NCBI GenBank assembly: GCA_951813045.1
Contig: CATOTF010000002.1
Coordinates: 434,001-498,000, forward strand
DNA from: an uncultured Rhizobiaceae bacterium
GTDB taxonomy: Bacteria > Pseudomonadota > Alphaproteobacteria > Rhizobiales > Rhizobiaceae
Direction of reading: 5' to 3'
DNA length: 64,000 nucleotides
Shown piece after piece: positions 41,105 through 51,178 of this stretch (position 1 is its first letter; the number at the start of each line of letters is the position of its first letter). The translations under genes and the position numbers were made by a program. Under the pieces are notes generated by a model. That model saw only the letters and a program-made list of their open reading frames with translations. It made no database searches and had not been told where the DNA came from.

Positions 41105-42196
41105 ATGGCGCAGCCTCTCGTTTTAGCAATCCTGCCCGGAGATGGGATTGGTGAAGAAATCACCAGTCCCTGCGTTGAACTGGTCCAACAGGCGTTAGCG
41201 CAGGTCGGCGAACCCAAAGCGGTGGAAAACTGGCTTGAAGCCGGTGCGGGTACATACACAAAACAGGGCAATGCACTGCCGGTTGAAACCATTGCCGGGT
41301 GCCGTTCCGCTGACGCAATATTACTCGCGGCCATGGGCGACCCGGCGGTGCGTTATCCCGATGGGACCGAGATTATTCCCCAGATTGAGCTGCGATTCGA
41401 GCTGGAACTTTATGCAGGTGTGCGACCAGTACGCTCTGTACCAGGTGTCAAAGGTCCGCTGGCTGATCCGCGTGGTGAACAACTCGATTTTGTCCTTATC
41501 AGAGAATCCACCGAAGGTCTTTTCGCGTCGGTTGGCAAAGGATCGCGGGATGACGATCAGGCGAGTGATACGCAGGTGGTCACCCGTAAAGGTACAAAAA
41601 GAGTTTGTGATTTTGCCTTCAAATTGGCCCAGCAGCGTAAGAAAGATGGCTATGTTGGTGAAGTCACCAGCGTGGATAAGGCCAATGTTTTCAAATCCAT
41701 GGCTTTCTGGCGTGATATGTTTGATGAAGTATCTCAGGGGTATCCCGACATTTCTAAACGCTACGGCTATGTGGATGCGGTGGCGATGGAAATGGTCCGC
41801 CGCCCGTGGATTTATGACGTGATGGTCACGGAAAATATGTATGGTGATATACTCTCCGACCTCGGGGCCGGATTGGTCGGTGGCCTTGGCATGGCCCCAT
41901 CCGCCGACATCGGCGATGACCATGCTGTGTTCCAGCCTTGCCATGGCTCAGCGCCTGATATTGCGGGTACGGGTAAAGCCAACCCAACTGCCATGTTCCT
42001 TTCGGGCGCCATGATGCTGGAGTGGTTGGCAATTGAAAAAGACCACGCGCCATACGCAGAGGCTGCGAAAGTGCTGCGCCTCGCGGTTGATGATGCGTTT
42101 CGCGACGGCAAATTGGTGTCCACAGAACGGGGCGGCGACGCGGGTGTGGCGGAGATTTCAACGGCGGTAAGAACCTGCCTGACCGCTCTGGAATGA
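41105..42196 (+). CDS. Isocitrate/isopropylmalate dehydrogenase family protein
   Basis: LAILPGDGIGEEI, IRESTEGLFAS, NMYGDILSDLGAGLVGGLGMAPS. Confidence 0.9.
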   Translation: MAQPLVLAILPGDGIGEEITSPCVELVQQALAQVGEPKAVENWLEAGAGTYTKQGNALPVETIAGCRSADAILLAAMGDPAVRYPDGTEIIPQIELRFELELYAGVRPVRSVPGVKGPLADPRGEQLDFVLIRESTEGLFASVGKGSRDDDQASDTQVVTRKGTKRVCDFAFKLAQQRKKDGYVGEVTSVDKANVFKSMAFWRDMFDEVSQGYPDISKRYGYVDAVAMEMVRRPWIYDVMVTENMYGDILSDLGAGLVGGLGMAPSADIGDDHAVFQPCHGSAPDIAGTGKANPTAMFLSGAMMLEWLAIEKDHAPYAEAAKVLRLAVDDAFRDGKLVSTERGGDAGVAEISTAVRTCLTALE

Positions 42197-43227
42197 CAGG
42201 CAGTATCAAACTCGCTGCGGTGGGAACCGGCTATTTCAGCCAGTTCCATTTCGATGCTTGGACGCGTTGTGGCGAAGTTGAGTTTGTTGGCGTGGCGGAC
42301 CTCAATCTGGAAAATGCAGAGCGCATAATCACCCGATATGGCGGTGCCGCATTTAACGATGTCGCAATCATGCTGGATGCGACAAAGCCCGACTTGCTGG
42401 ATATTATTACACCACCAGCGACCCATTTACCGATCATTAAAATGGCCGCAAAACGGGGCATTAATGTTATCTGTCAAAAGCCCTTTTGCGGCGATCTGGC
42501 CAATGCTCAACGGGCAGTTGAGATAGGCAAGAAGTCAGGAATAGACATTACCGTTCACGAAAATTTCCGGTTTCAACCGTGGTATTCGGCAATTAGACGG
42601 GAGTTGGATTCCGGACGATTGGGCCATATTTTTCGAGCCACGTTTCGATTGCGACCCGGCGACGGGCAAGGGCCATCAGCCTACCTCGACCGTCAACCCT
42701 ATTTTCAAAAAATGGAACGGTTTTTGATTCACGAGACAGCCGTCCATTTCATCGATGTGTTCCGATATCTGTTCGGTGATCTGGAATCGGTTTGGGCGGA
42801 TCTGGAGAGATTAAATCCAGTGATCTTGGGTGAAGATAGCTGTGTTATCATCTTGAAATTTAAGGATGGTCCCAGGGCAGTGCTCGATGGCAATCGCCTC
42901 AGCGATCATGCTGCTGAAAACCACCGCCGCACCATGGGAGAACTTTTGATCGAGGGAGAAAAAGGGGTTCTTTCCCTCAATGGTGATGCCGAGCTATCGT
43001 TTCGACCTCATAATTCAAGTGATATTAGGCCGATTCAGTTTGAGTGGGACGACATCGGTTTTGGTGGTGATTGCGTTTATCACTTTACCCGCCATGTGGT
43101 TGATCATTATTCGAGGGGGTCGCCCATTATGAATTCTGCAACCGAATATCTGGCGAACCTTCGGGCGGAAGAGGCTGTTTACGAGTCAGCAACAGACGGT
43201 TCTATGAAACAGTTAGTTTCTATTTGA
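42193..43227 (+). CDS. Gfo/Idh/MocA family oxidoreductase
   Basis: AAVGTGYFSQFH; ICQKPFCGDLANAQRAV; TVHENFRFQPWY. Confidence 0.9.
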   Translation: MTGSIKLAAVGTGYFSQFHFDAWTRCGEVEFVGVADLNLENAERIITRYGGAAFNDVAIMLDATKPDLLDIITPPATHLPIIKMAAKRGINVICQKPFCGDLANAQRAVEIGKKSGIDITVHENFRFQPWYSAIRRELDSGRLGHIFRATFRLRPGDGQGPSAYLDRQPYFQKMERFLIHETAVHFIDVFRYLFGDLESVWADLERLNPVILGEDSCVIILKFKDGPRAVLDGNRLSDHAAENHRRTMGELLIEGEKGVLSLNGDAELSFRPHNSSDIRPIQFEWDDIGFGGDCVYHFTRHVVDHYSRGSPIMNSATEYLANLRAEEAVYESATDGSMKQLVSI

Positions 43228-44479
43228 ACGAGAGGCTTTCAGTCCGTGCTGCCCAGATGAATATTGCGCTAATGGCCGTAAGTACCGTCATGATGATTGC
43301 CCAATTCAGGATACTGGCTCCCGCGACCACGACGGTCACGGCGATAAATATAGACCCTGAAAGGCTGGTGACAGTGCCGTAGAAGGCTGATGCAATTCCG
43401 GCGATTTTGGGGTGGGGGTCCAGGCAAAGGGTGGCAGTGTTGGCGATTACCACGAGAAATGACGTGTTGAAGCAGAACATCAATGCGGTAAATGACCATT
43501 CGTTGATGAGGTCGAGCCAACTCAGCAAAGCCACTCCTCCGCTGGCCAATAGGAGAATAAGGCTGGCAGTGCGTAACATTGTTAATATACCAAGCCGTGG
43601 AAGCAACGCCCTGTTGGCTATTTGGCCAACCACAATCCCAATACCACAAAATGCAAAGAGCAATGCAAACCAGATACCATCAACATCGAAGGCCTGCGCA
43701 TAGATGCGTGGAGCATGAGCGATGAACGTGAAGAGCGCGCAATAAGCAGCTGTTCCGCAAAACAGGAAATAGTTGGATTGTCTGTTTCGAAGAATAGATG
43801 TCACCGAGCGCAAAAGGTTTCGCGGCGACAGCGCTCCCGGATCGAGTGCCAGGTTGGTTTCGCGAAACCGCACCATATTGAACAGGAGCATTAGGAAGGC
43901 GCGTATTCCCAAGAGAACAAATAGTTCGCGCCAGCCGCTCACTTCAACAATACCATAGCCGATGAGCGGTGCGCATATTGGCCCGAACGCGAAGATCGCC
44001 ATTGACAGCGCCATGGCCCGCGCCAGTGCCGTTCCCTGATGGGTGTCGCGCAGGATGGCGCGGGCGATTACCGGTGCCGCACCGGCGCCCAATCCCTGCA
44101 GGCCGCGCCCTGCCAGCACCGTTTCAATATCTGGCGCAAATGTCGCTAGAGCCGATCCGGCGATATAGATACCCATACCGAATGCCAGTACTGGTTTACG
44201 GCCAAACCTGTCGGACGCTGGCCCGAAAATGAATTGTCCAAAGCCAAAAAACAATCCGAACAGGGCGATCGTCAGTTGAACCTTATTCAGCGACGTCGAC
44301 AGGTTTTCGCTCATCTGTGTAAAGGCAGGTAGAATAATATCAGTCGAAAAACCGGATAAACCCATCAGGAAACCGCAGAACACAACAAGCTCAGTGATAT
44401 TCGGGCCGTCGCGAATTGGTGCTGTATCAGCAGTTGACGCGCTTCGACCTTCGCTCGTGGTTATTTCGGTGTTTAACAA
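43220..44479 (-). CDS. MFS transporter (Bcr/CflA-like)
   Basis: FSTDIILPAFTQMSENL; FGFGQFIFGPASDRFGRKPVL; LQGLGAGAAPVIARAILRD. Confidence 0.88.
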   Translation of the reverse strand: MLNTEITTSEGRSASTADTAPIRDGPNITELVVFCGFLMGLSGFSTDIILPAFTQMSENLSTSLNKVQLTIALFGLFFGFGQFIFGPASDRFGRKPVLAFGMGIYIAGSALATFAPDIETVLAGRGLQGLGAGAAPVIARAILRDTHQGTALARAMALSMAIFAFGPICAPLIGYGIVEVSGWRELFVLLGIRAFLMLLFNMVRFRETNLALDPGALSPRNLLRSVTSILRNRQSNYFLFCGTAAYCALFTFIAHAPRIYAQAFDVDGIWFALLFAFCGIGIVVGQIANRALLPRLGILTMLRTASLILLLASGGVALLSWLDLINEWSFTALMFCFNTSFLVVIANTATLCLDPHPKIAGIASAFYGTVTSLSGSIFIAVTVVVAGASILNWAIIMTVLTAISAIFIWAARTESLSFK

Positions 44480-44664
44480 GAGGCTGGCCGGACTAAATCT
44501 GAATGATTTGTTTTGTCACGCCTGCGACCATTAGAACAGTCCAATAATTACAACATTCCGGTAGATTTAGTGAATATGATGTTGTGAATTTCGGATAGGA
44601 TTTGCTATCTTGTTTCGGGGTTCATTATTGGTCTTAAGCATGGTGCTGAGTTAAGGTTTAGTCG

Positions 44665-45219
44665 ATGACGATGAACACCGATCCGACATTGGAAAGCCTT
44701 TTAGCGGCCACCGCCTCGGGGGATCGGGCGGCATTCAAACTCCTTTACGAACGCTCGTCTGCGAAACTGTTTGGCGTTGTCTTGCGTATCTTACGTAACC
44801 AACAAAAAGCTGAAGATGTTTTACAGGATGTCTACATCAAGATCTGGCAAAAATCTGCAAGTTACGACGCTGCGCAAGGTAAGCCGATCACTTGGATGGC
44901 GACAATTGCCCGCACCAGGGCCATTGATATCATTCGTGCGGCCAGACCGGAGCAAACAGTTGATGAACCGGGTGATGAAGAAGAGATATTCCGGCTTGGT
45001 GGTCAGTCTGTCGACGAAGTTGATGTTACAGATCTGGAGGCACTTCGGTTTTGTCTCGGAGAAATGAAGGAAGATGATCGGAACTACGTATTATTAGCCT
45101 ATTATGAAGGATACTCTCGCCAGGAACTTGCAAGGCGGTTCCGTTCGCCGGTTGGAACGATAAAAACGAGGCTTCGGCGCGGGTTGGTCGCGCTGCGGGC
45201 ATGTCTGGAAAAAGAATGA
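44665..45219 (+). CDS. ECF-type RNA polymerase sigma factor (SigK-like)
   Basis: Sigma70 region 2 (RILRNQQKAEDVLQDVYIKIWQKSASYD) and region 4 (YEGYSRQELARRFRSPVGTIKTRLRRGL). Confidence 0.92.
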   Translation: MTMNTDPTLESLLAATASGDRAAFKLLYERSSAKLFGVVLRILRNQQKAEDVLQDVYIKIWQKSASYDAAQGKPITWMATIARTRAIDIIRAARPEQTVDEPGDEEEIFRLGGQSVDEVDVTDLEALRFCLGEMKEDDRNYVLLAYYEGYSRQELARRFRSPVGTIKTRLRRGLVALRACLEKE

Positions 45220-46040
45220 GCAGGAAGATGCCAGGACAGGACAAAGAATTGGATGCTGCTGAATTCGTCATTGGTACGCTTACCAAGGCGGAACGGGCTG
45301 CGTTCGAGGCTTTCTTGCAAAAAGACGTTAAAACCCGCGAGGATGTTGCGTTTTGGGAACGAACTTTTGGTGCCTTGAACGCCTCCGTTTCTCCCAAAGC
45401 TCCGCCTGACGAGCTCTGGGCCCGCATAGAGCGCACCCTTGCAAATGAAGACCCTTCATATGCAGCGTCCAGTTCGGGGACCAGTGCCTCCGGTGTAGCC
45501 CTGTCGACCGCGAAACTTCAACAGGGTGGCAATACTTTCGCAAACGATAATACAAGCAATGCGTTGCGCCGCAGCCGCGGACGTTGGCGTATGTTTGCCA
45601 TCGCTGCCAGTGTCTCGGCCATTGCATTGGGCAGTATTCTGTATAACCCGCAATTGCTGTCCGGTGTTGGACAGTTCCAGGGCATTGGCCCCATTGCTGG
45701 AAATCGCACCGCCAAGGAATATATCGCGGTGGTCAATGCCAATGGGGACCAGCCCTCATTGGTTATCAATATAAATGCTGAGACAGGCGATGTCACGGTG
45801 CGTAGCGTTGGGGTAAAACGCCCGGACGGTAAAAGTTTGGAGCTTTGGTATATCCCAGATGGTAAAAAAGCCGTCTCCGTTGGTCTTGTCGGCGAAGGTG
45901 GAATAGACCTGAAAGATATCACGGCTGCGGACGGTGATTTGCTAGCGATTACACTTGAGCCTTCAGGCGGGTCTCCAACTGGCGTAGCAACCGGCCCGAT
46001 AATATACACCGGTAATCTGATAGAAAACGTCAGTGAATAA
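45201..46040 (+). CDS. Anti-sigma factor, RskA-like
   Basis: EFVIGTLTKAERAAFEA; single TM; RskA C-terminal domain KRPDGKSLELWYIPDGKKAVSVGLV; overlaps sigma gene. Confidence 0.9.
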   Translation: MSGKRMSRKMPGQDKELDAAEFVIGTLTKAERAAFEAFLQKDVKTREDVAFWERTFGALNASVSPKAPPDELWARIERTLANEDPSYAASSSGTSASGVALSTAKLQQGGNTFANDNTSNALRRSRGRWRMFAIAASVSAIALGSILYNPQLLSGVGQFQGIGPIAGNRTAKEYIAVVNANGDQPSLVININAETGDVTVRSVGVKRPDGKSLELWYIPDGKKAVSVGLVGEGGIDLKDITAADGDLLAITLEPSGGSPTGVATGPIIYTGNLIENVSE

Positions 46041-46127
46041 ACGCAGTTTCGTTGAAAAAAGATTATAATCAGGCTTTTGCACGCATCGGAAGATATGCGC
46101 TGATCAGATCATTATACGGGCAAAAAA

Positions 46128-46166
46128 GAGTCGCGTTGTGCGGCTTTGGGGGTGACAACGCGACTC
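46128..46166 (-). terminator. Rho-independent terminator between convergent anti-sigma and fasciclin genes
   Basis: GAGTCGCGTTGT-N15-ACAACGCGACTC perfect 12-bp stem, followed on minus strand by TTTTTTG. Confidence 0.75.
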
Positions 46167-46695
46167 CCACTTTCCCTCTGGCGCCCCTAGGGAAAGTTAA
46201 CTTGATTATTTTGGAACGAGTACGTTATCGATGACGTGAATGACGCCGTTTGACTGATTTACATCAACCTGCGTTACTCGGGCTACACCACCAGACTCGT
46301 CAAAAATGTAAACACCTTTTGAATCAAGCCGTGCAGTAATCACATCACCGCTCACAGTTGAGATATTAACGTAGCCGTTGCCCTTTTTGATCATGCCAAC
46401 GAGGGTTTCAGCGCTGACATTTCCGGCCACTACATGGGCGGTCAGTACTTTTTGTAAAGTTGCTTTATTCTCCGGTTTGAGCAGAGTTTCCACAGTACCT
46501 GCAGGTAGCGCGGCAAAGCCGCTGTCGACTGGCGCAAATACAGTAAATGGCCCGTCACCTGAAAGCGTTTCGACAAGACCAGCCGCTTTAACAGCAGCAA
46601 CGAGTGTTTTGTCAATCCCAGCCTAAAATGGGTCTTGATCCCGGAGTAAAATTGGCCAGATTTTGGGACGTTTGTGTTTTTGATCTGGTTTAGTG

Positions 46696-47472
46696 TCAGT
46701 TGATTTGAACAGATTTTTGTTTTCGGCTCTGGTGCAACCTGTAGCTTTCACCATTCATCTCCAGGATGTGGACGTGGTGTGTCAGCCGGTCGAGTATTGC
46801 GCCCGTTAGGCGTTCTGATCCGAAGACCTCTGTCCATTCGTCGAATGGTAGATTGGATGTGATGATGATGGAACCGCGTTCATACCGTTGGCTGATTACT
46901 TCGAACAGCAACTCCGCCCCGGTTTTGGAGAGAGGGACGAAGCCCAGTTCGTCAATGATCAGCAGGTCTTGAGCTGCCAGTTGTTTTTGATGCCGTTGCA
47001 AGCGACGTTCATCAACGGCCTCGATCATCTCATGAACCAGTGCAGCAGCCGTGGTGAAGCGGACTTTCATCCCCTTTTGGCAGGCAGCCAGTCCAAGGCC
47101 GAGGGCAACATGGGTTTTGCCGGTTCCACTTGGTCCTAACGCGATGATGTTTTGGCGTTTCGCAGCGTACTCGCAACGGGCCAGTTCCATCACGAGCACC
47201 TTGTTCACTGACGGGATCGTTTTGAAGTCAAAGCTGTCGAGGCTCTTGGTTGCCGGGAACTTCGCAGCTTTGATGCGTCGCTCCACCATTCGGCGCTCAC
47301 GTTCAATCAGCTCCAACTCACATAACCGCAGGAGATATTGGACATGATCCTTATTCTCAGCGGCACATTGTTGGGCCTGTTTGGTATATTCACTCTGGAA
47401 GGTTGGCAGCCGAAGTTTGGTCAGATGATGTTTGAGTAGAACTTGCGGTGTATCGGTAACAGTGTCGTTCAT
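46696..47472 (-). CDS. istB: IS21-family helper ATPase IstB
   Basis: IIALGPSGTGKTHVALGLGLAACQKG Walker A; LLIIDELGFVPLSKTGAELLFEVISQRYERGSIIITSNLPFDEW. Confidence 0.95.
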   Translation of the reverse strand: MNDTVTDTPQVLLKHHLTKLRLPTFQSEYTKQAQQCAAENKDHVQYLLRLCELELIERERRMVERRIKAAKFPATKSLDSFDFKTIPSVNKVLVMELARCEYAAKRQNIIALGPSGTGKTHVALGLGLAACQKGMKVRFTTAAALVHEMIEAVDERRLQRHQKQLAAQDLLIIDELGFVPLSKTGAELLFEVISQRYERGSIIITSNLPFDEWTEVFGSERLTGAILDRLTHHVHILEMNGESYRLHQSRKQKSVQIN

Positions 47473-48977
47473 GCTGCCGCCTCCGACAACAGCACGGCAT
47501 AGCTGGCAGGTTTTGTCGTCTCGACCACCGCTTTGGGCAAATAGGGGTAGATGTCGAGATCAAGCCTGGGCGGTCGCCGCTCGATCCGGCACAGAATAAG
47601 GTGCTTGATCGCATCATAGCCAATGGCACCCAGATCCAAAGCTTGTTGGATTGCGGCGTGAACGTGCTCCAGCTCAAAAGTTTCCAGCAGACGCAGGATC
47701 TGAACATACTCGCGTTTTCCCGCCTTACCCATGCGGGCTTCTAATAAACGATGAAGGATCGCAAATGCATCGGGTAAACCCCAGCCTTGCAATGGTGCCG
47801 CCTGATCGAGAGCACCTACCTTTTGTTCCAGCAAGGGCAGATAGTGAAGCGGGTCGAAGATCATGTCTGCCTTCTCATAAGACCGACGATGGCGGGCAAT
47901 AATCTCGGTTCCACTGCCAATCACAACCTCATGGATGTAACCGCGAACCTGAACCTCATGATGGGCAAAGGCGACAGGAACGGAGTAATCATTATTGCGG
48001 TAGCGGATCATCGAGATTGACGTTGCCCGCGTGCTAAACTTTTCACACGCGTCGTATGGCGTTGGGGGCAATGCCATCAGCGCGTCCAGGTCTCTCAGCA
48101 ATCGTTCACCAATACTCTCACCATGTCCGCGAACAACATCATCCTGACGCTTCAGGCAGCATTCTTCCAACCAGGCGTTCAAGGCATCAAAGCTGTCGAA
48201 CCGTGGGGCTGGGATGAGAAAGTTCCTGCGACCGTAACCAATGACGCCTTCGACATTCCCTTTATCATTGCCTTTGCCAGGGCGACCAAACTTATCCTCA
48301 AACAGATAGTGCGATTGTAGCTCTGAGAAAGTTCTCGTGCGTATCCGTTTGCCACCGCCCAGGATCTTTGCAACTGCAATCACGGTGTTGTCGTAGAGCA
48401 TCGACAACGGCACACCGCCGAAGAAAGCAAACGCAGCATTGTGACCGTCACAGAAGGCTTCTGTTGTTTCCGCCGGATACGCCTTCATGAAGAACGCATC
48501 CGAATGCGGCAACGATATAGCGATGTAATGCAGCTTGCGTTCGACACCGTCGATCACGCCGAACGTCTCACCAAAATCGACCTGAGCATGGCCGGGCGCG
48601 TGAACCAGAGGAACAAACACCTCCTGGGTTCGTCTTTGCTTCTCACGCACATAATCAGTGACAATGGTGATCCCGCCAGTGAACCCGTGCTCATCCCGTA
48701 ACCGCGCATGAATACGCTTGGCTGTGTGCCGTTGCTTTTTGATGACCTTTTTGTCGTCTTTCAGGATCTGATCAATTATCCCAACAAACGGATCCAACTT
48801 CGGGCGAACAGGCGCGGTCGTTCTTTGATAACCGGGCGGAACCGAGTGCTTCAGGATCTTCGCCACGGTTTTGCGATCAATCCCGAACAAACGGGCCACC
48901 TCGCTATTGTTCTTCCCATCCACATGGCACGCTCGACGCACCCGACTATACAAATCCACAGAATACATCTTCCCCAC
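47469..48977 (-). CDS. istA: IS21-family transposase IstA
   Basis: HTH (NNSEVARLFGIDRKTVAKIL), HAPGHAQVDFGETFGVIDG, FGRPGKGNDKGNVEGVIGYGRRNFL. Confidence 0.95.
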   Translation of the reverse strand: MGKMYSVDLYSRVRRACHVDGKNNSEVARLFGIDRKTVAKILKHSVPPGYQRTTAPVRPKLDPFVGIIDQILKDDKKVIKKQRHTAKRIHARLRDEHGFTGGITIVTDYVREKQRRTQEVFVPLVHAPGHAQVDFGETFGVIDGVERKLHYIAISLPHSDAFFMKAYPAETTEAFCDGHNAAFAFFGGVPLSMLYDNTVIAVAKILGGGKRIRTRTFSELQSHYLFEDKFGRPGKGNDKGNVEGVIGYGRRNFLIPAPRFDSFDALNAWLEECCLKRQDDVVRGHGESIGERLLRDLDALMALPPTPYDACEKFSTRATSISMIRYRNNDYSVPVAFAHHEVQVRGYIHEVVIGSGTEIIARHRRSYEKADMIFDPLHYLPLLEQKVGALDQAAPLQGWGLPDAFAILHRLLEARMGKAGKREYVQILRLLETFELEHVHAAIQQALDLGAIGYDAIKHLILCRIERRPPRLDLDIYPYLPKAVVETTKPASYAVLLSEAAA

Positions 48978-49515
48978 CTAATACTCACAAGCACAAGGTG
49001 TCAGAGTGCGGAATTTTACTCCGCGACGGTCAGATTACCCAACCATTTCTGTGGTCATTTTGTCTCCGGGATTCACAGTGTTTTGTGGTCGCCGGAATTG
49101 ACCGCGTTTTCAATGATGTTCTTGTCGGGAAACATTTCTGCCCCGCCGACTACTTTGTTTTCTGCAAGAGCCGTAGAACCCATAGAAAGTATCAGTGCTA
49201 GCGTTGCGAAAGACTTGGCAATTTTATTTGTTAATTTGGTCATTATGACCTCCCGTTTTTGGTTTACACCTAATCTACGGGCGGCGGCTCAATCGGGTTT
49301 CAATTCCGCAAGAATAAAACTTATCTGGCCAATTTGGCTTCGACGGAGATTAACGACAATCCGCCTGAACCAAGTATCGTCAATTGCGAAAATATGACCA
49401 TACTCGCAAACTAGGCGATAATAAATCGGCTCATGTTCGAAATCCTGTTATCGTTGTTGCGTCAATTATATCATATTAGTTTCACCAAATGCTCATTTAA
49501 ACGGCTGCCCGGAAT

Positions 49516-50160
49516 ATGACCAATCCAAATAAAATCACCCCTGTCGTAAAAAATATCGCAGGTACGAACATCCTGTATGTGATGGCGACGGAGGCCGAAT
49601 ATCAATCGGCTTTGCGGGAACGATTTAGCCCGTTGTCATGCCAGGTCGGCCCGGTTGAGTCCGCGATCAATGTGGCATCGTATCTTACACAAAATACGAA
49701 TGTTGATTTGGTTGTATCCCTGGGCAGTGCCGGTTCCGCGACTTTGAAACAGGCCCATGTCTATCAGGTATCATCCGTATCCTACCGGGATATGGACGCA
49801 TCTGCCTTTGGTTTTCCAAAAGGGGTGACGCCTTTTCTTGACCTTCCCGCGACGCTGGAATTGGGGTTGGAGGTTGAGGGGCTTGAACGTGCATCACTCA
49901 GCACCGGGGCCAATGTTGTTTCGGGGGAAGCGTATCAATTAATCGAGGCCGACATGGTGGATATGGAAACCTGGGCGATACATCGCGCATGTCAAAACGC
50001 ATCTGTCCCGCTGATTGGCCTTCGCGGAATATCGGATGGTGAAAAGCCAGTCGCGGAGCTTTCCGACTGGACACATTATCTGGAAATCATAGACGGACGT
50101 TTGGCCGATGCTGTTGATCTGCTGGAACAGGCTTTGGCTAGGGGTGAACTCATTGTTTGA
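49516..50160 (+). CDS. 5'-methylthioadenosine/S-adenosylhomocysteine nucleosidase-like protein
   Basis: LVVSLGSAGS; VDMETWAIHRACQNASVPLIGLRGISDG. Confidence 0.85.
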   Translation: MTNPNKITPVVKNIAGTNILYVMATEAEYQSALRERFSPLSCQVGPVESAINVASYLTQNTNVDLVVSLGSAGSATLKQAHVYQVSSVSYRDMDASAFGFPKGVTPFLDLPATLELGLEVEGLERASLSTGANVVSGEAYQLIEADMVDMETWAIHRACQNASVPLIGLRGISDGEKPVAELSDWTHYLEIIDGRLADAVDLLEQALARGELIV

Positions 50161-50275
50161 TCGGTGATCGTCAAATCAATAAATACGCCCTTGAAAGTCG
50201 CAATTTTGGATTGTGTTTAGGTGCGGTTTGAACCAACGTCTGGCTTGAATACGGGTTGGTGCCGGGAGAGAGATC

Positions 50276-51178
50276 ATGCCGCTTACAATGAACAATGAAG
50301 TCTTTATCACTTGCGCGATCACGGGCTCCGGTTCGACTCAGGATCGCAGCCCACATGTGCCCCGTTCGCCGGAACAGATCGCCAATTCTGCCATTGATGC
50401 GGCGAAAGCTGGTGCGGCGGTTGTCCACTGCCATGTACGGGACCCGGAAACGGGCGTACCCAGCCGCAGGCTCGACCTCTATCGTGAGGTAACAGACCGT
50501 ATCCGCGATGCGAAGGAAGATGTTGTACTCAACCTGACGGCGGGCATGGGGGGGGACATGGTTTTCGGCGGCGTTGAACATCCTTTGCCACTTTCCAATG
50601 ATGGAACCGATATGGCAGGCGCGACCGACCGCGTCGCCCATGTGGCGCAATGCCTGCCTGAAATCTGCACGCTGGATTGCGGCACCATGAATTTCGCGGA
50701 AGCCGATTACGTCATGACCAACACGCCGGGCATGCTCCGCGCCATGGGCGGTATGATGACCGAACTTGGTGTCAAGCCGGAAATTGAGGCGTTCGATACG
50801 GGCCATCTGTGGTTCGCAAAGGAACTCGTCAAAGAAGGCGTGTTGAAGGAAGATGCGCTGGTGCAACTCTGCATGGGCGTGCCATGGGGTGCGCCGGACG
50901 ACCTCAACACCTTCATGGCCATGGTCAACAACGTGCCGGCCACATGGACATGGAGCGCATTCGGCCTCGGGCGACACCAGATGCCCTATGTGGCAGCCGC
51001 GGTCTTGGCTGGCGGCAATGTGCGCGTTGGTCTTGAAGACAATCTGATGCTCGGTCGTGGCGTGTTAGCAACAAACGCGCAACTGGTGGAAAAGGCGATC
51101 GGGATTGTCGAAAGCCTTGGGGCGAAGGTGATCGGACCGGAACACGTGCGCGAGAGGCTTGGGTTGGTGAAACGGTGA
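50276..51178 (+). CDS. BKACE-family (3-keto-5-aminohexanoate cleavage-like) protein, probable 3-dehydrocarnitine cleavage enzyme
   Basis: VFITCAITGSGSTQDRSPHVPRSPEQIANSAIDAAKAGAAVVHCHVRDPETG; next to carnitine dehydrogenase-like gene. Confidence 0.9.
   Translation: MPLTMNNEVFITCAITGSGSTQDRSPHVPRSPEQIANSAIDAAKAGAAVVHCHVRDPETGVPSRRLDLYREVTDRIRDAKEDVVLNLTAGMGGDMVFGGVEHPLPLSNDGTDMAGATDRVAHVAQCLPEICTLDCGTMNFAEADYVMTNTPGMLRAMGGMMTELGVKPEIEAFDTGHLWFAKELVKEGVLKEDALVQLCMGVPWGAPDDLNTFMAMVNNVPATWTWSAFGLGRHQMPYVAAAVLAGGNVRVGLEDNLMLGRGVLATNAQLVEKAIGIVESLGAKVIGPEHVRERLGLVKR

Larger units (their letters stand above)
46611..49076 (-). mobile_element. IS21-family insertion sequence (istA/istB)
   Basis: 8-bp target duplication AGTGTTTT (46603-46610; 49077-49084); imperfect ends GTCAATCCCAGCCTAAAATGG / GTGAATCCCGGAGACAAAATG. 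Confidence 0.92.
46206..49243 (-). pseudogene. Fasciclin-domain secreted protein, interrupted by IS21-like element
   Basis: N-part 49243-49077 (MTKLTNKIAKSFATLALILSMGSTALAENKVVGG...NSGDHKT) and C-part 46602-46206; joining across the 8-bp duplication restores ...[41 protein letters not shown]..., 564 nt in frame. Confidence 0.92.
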
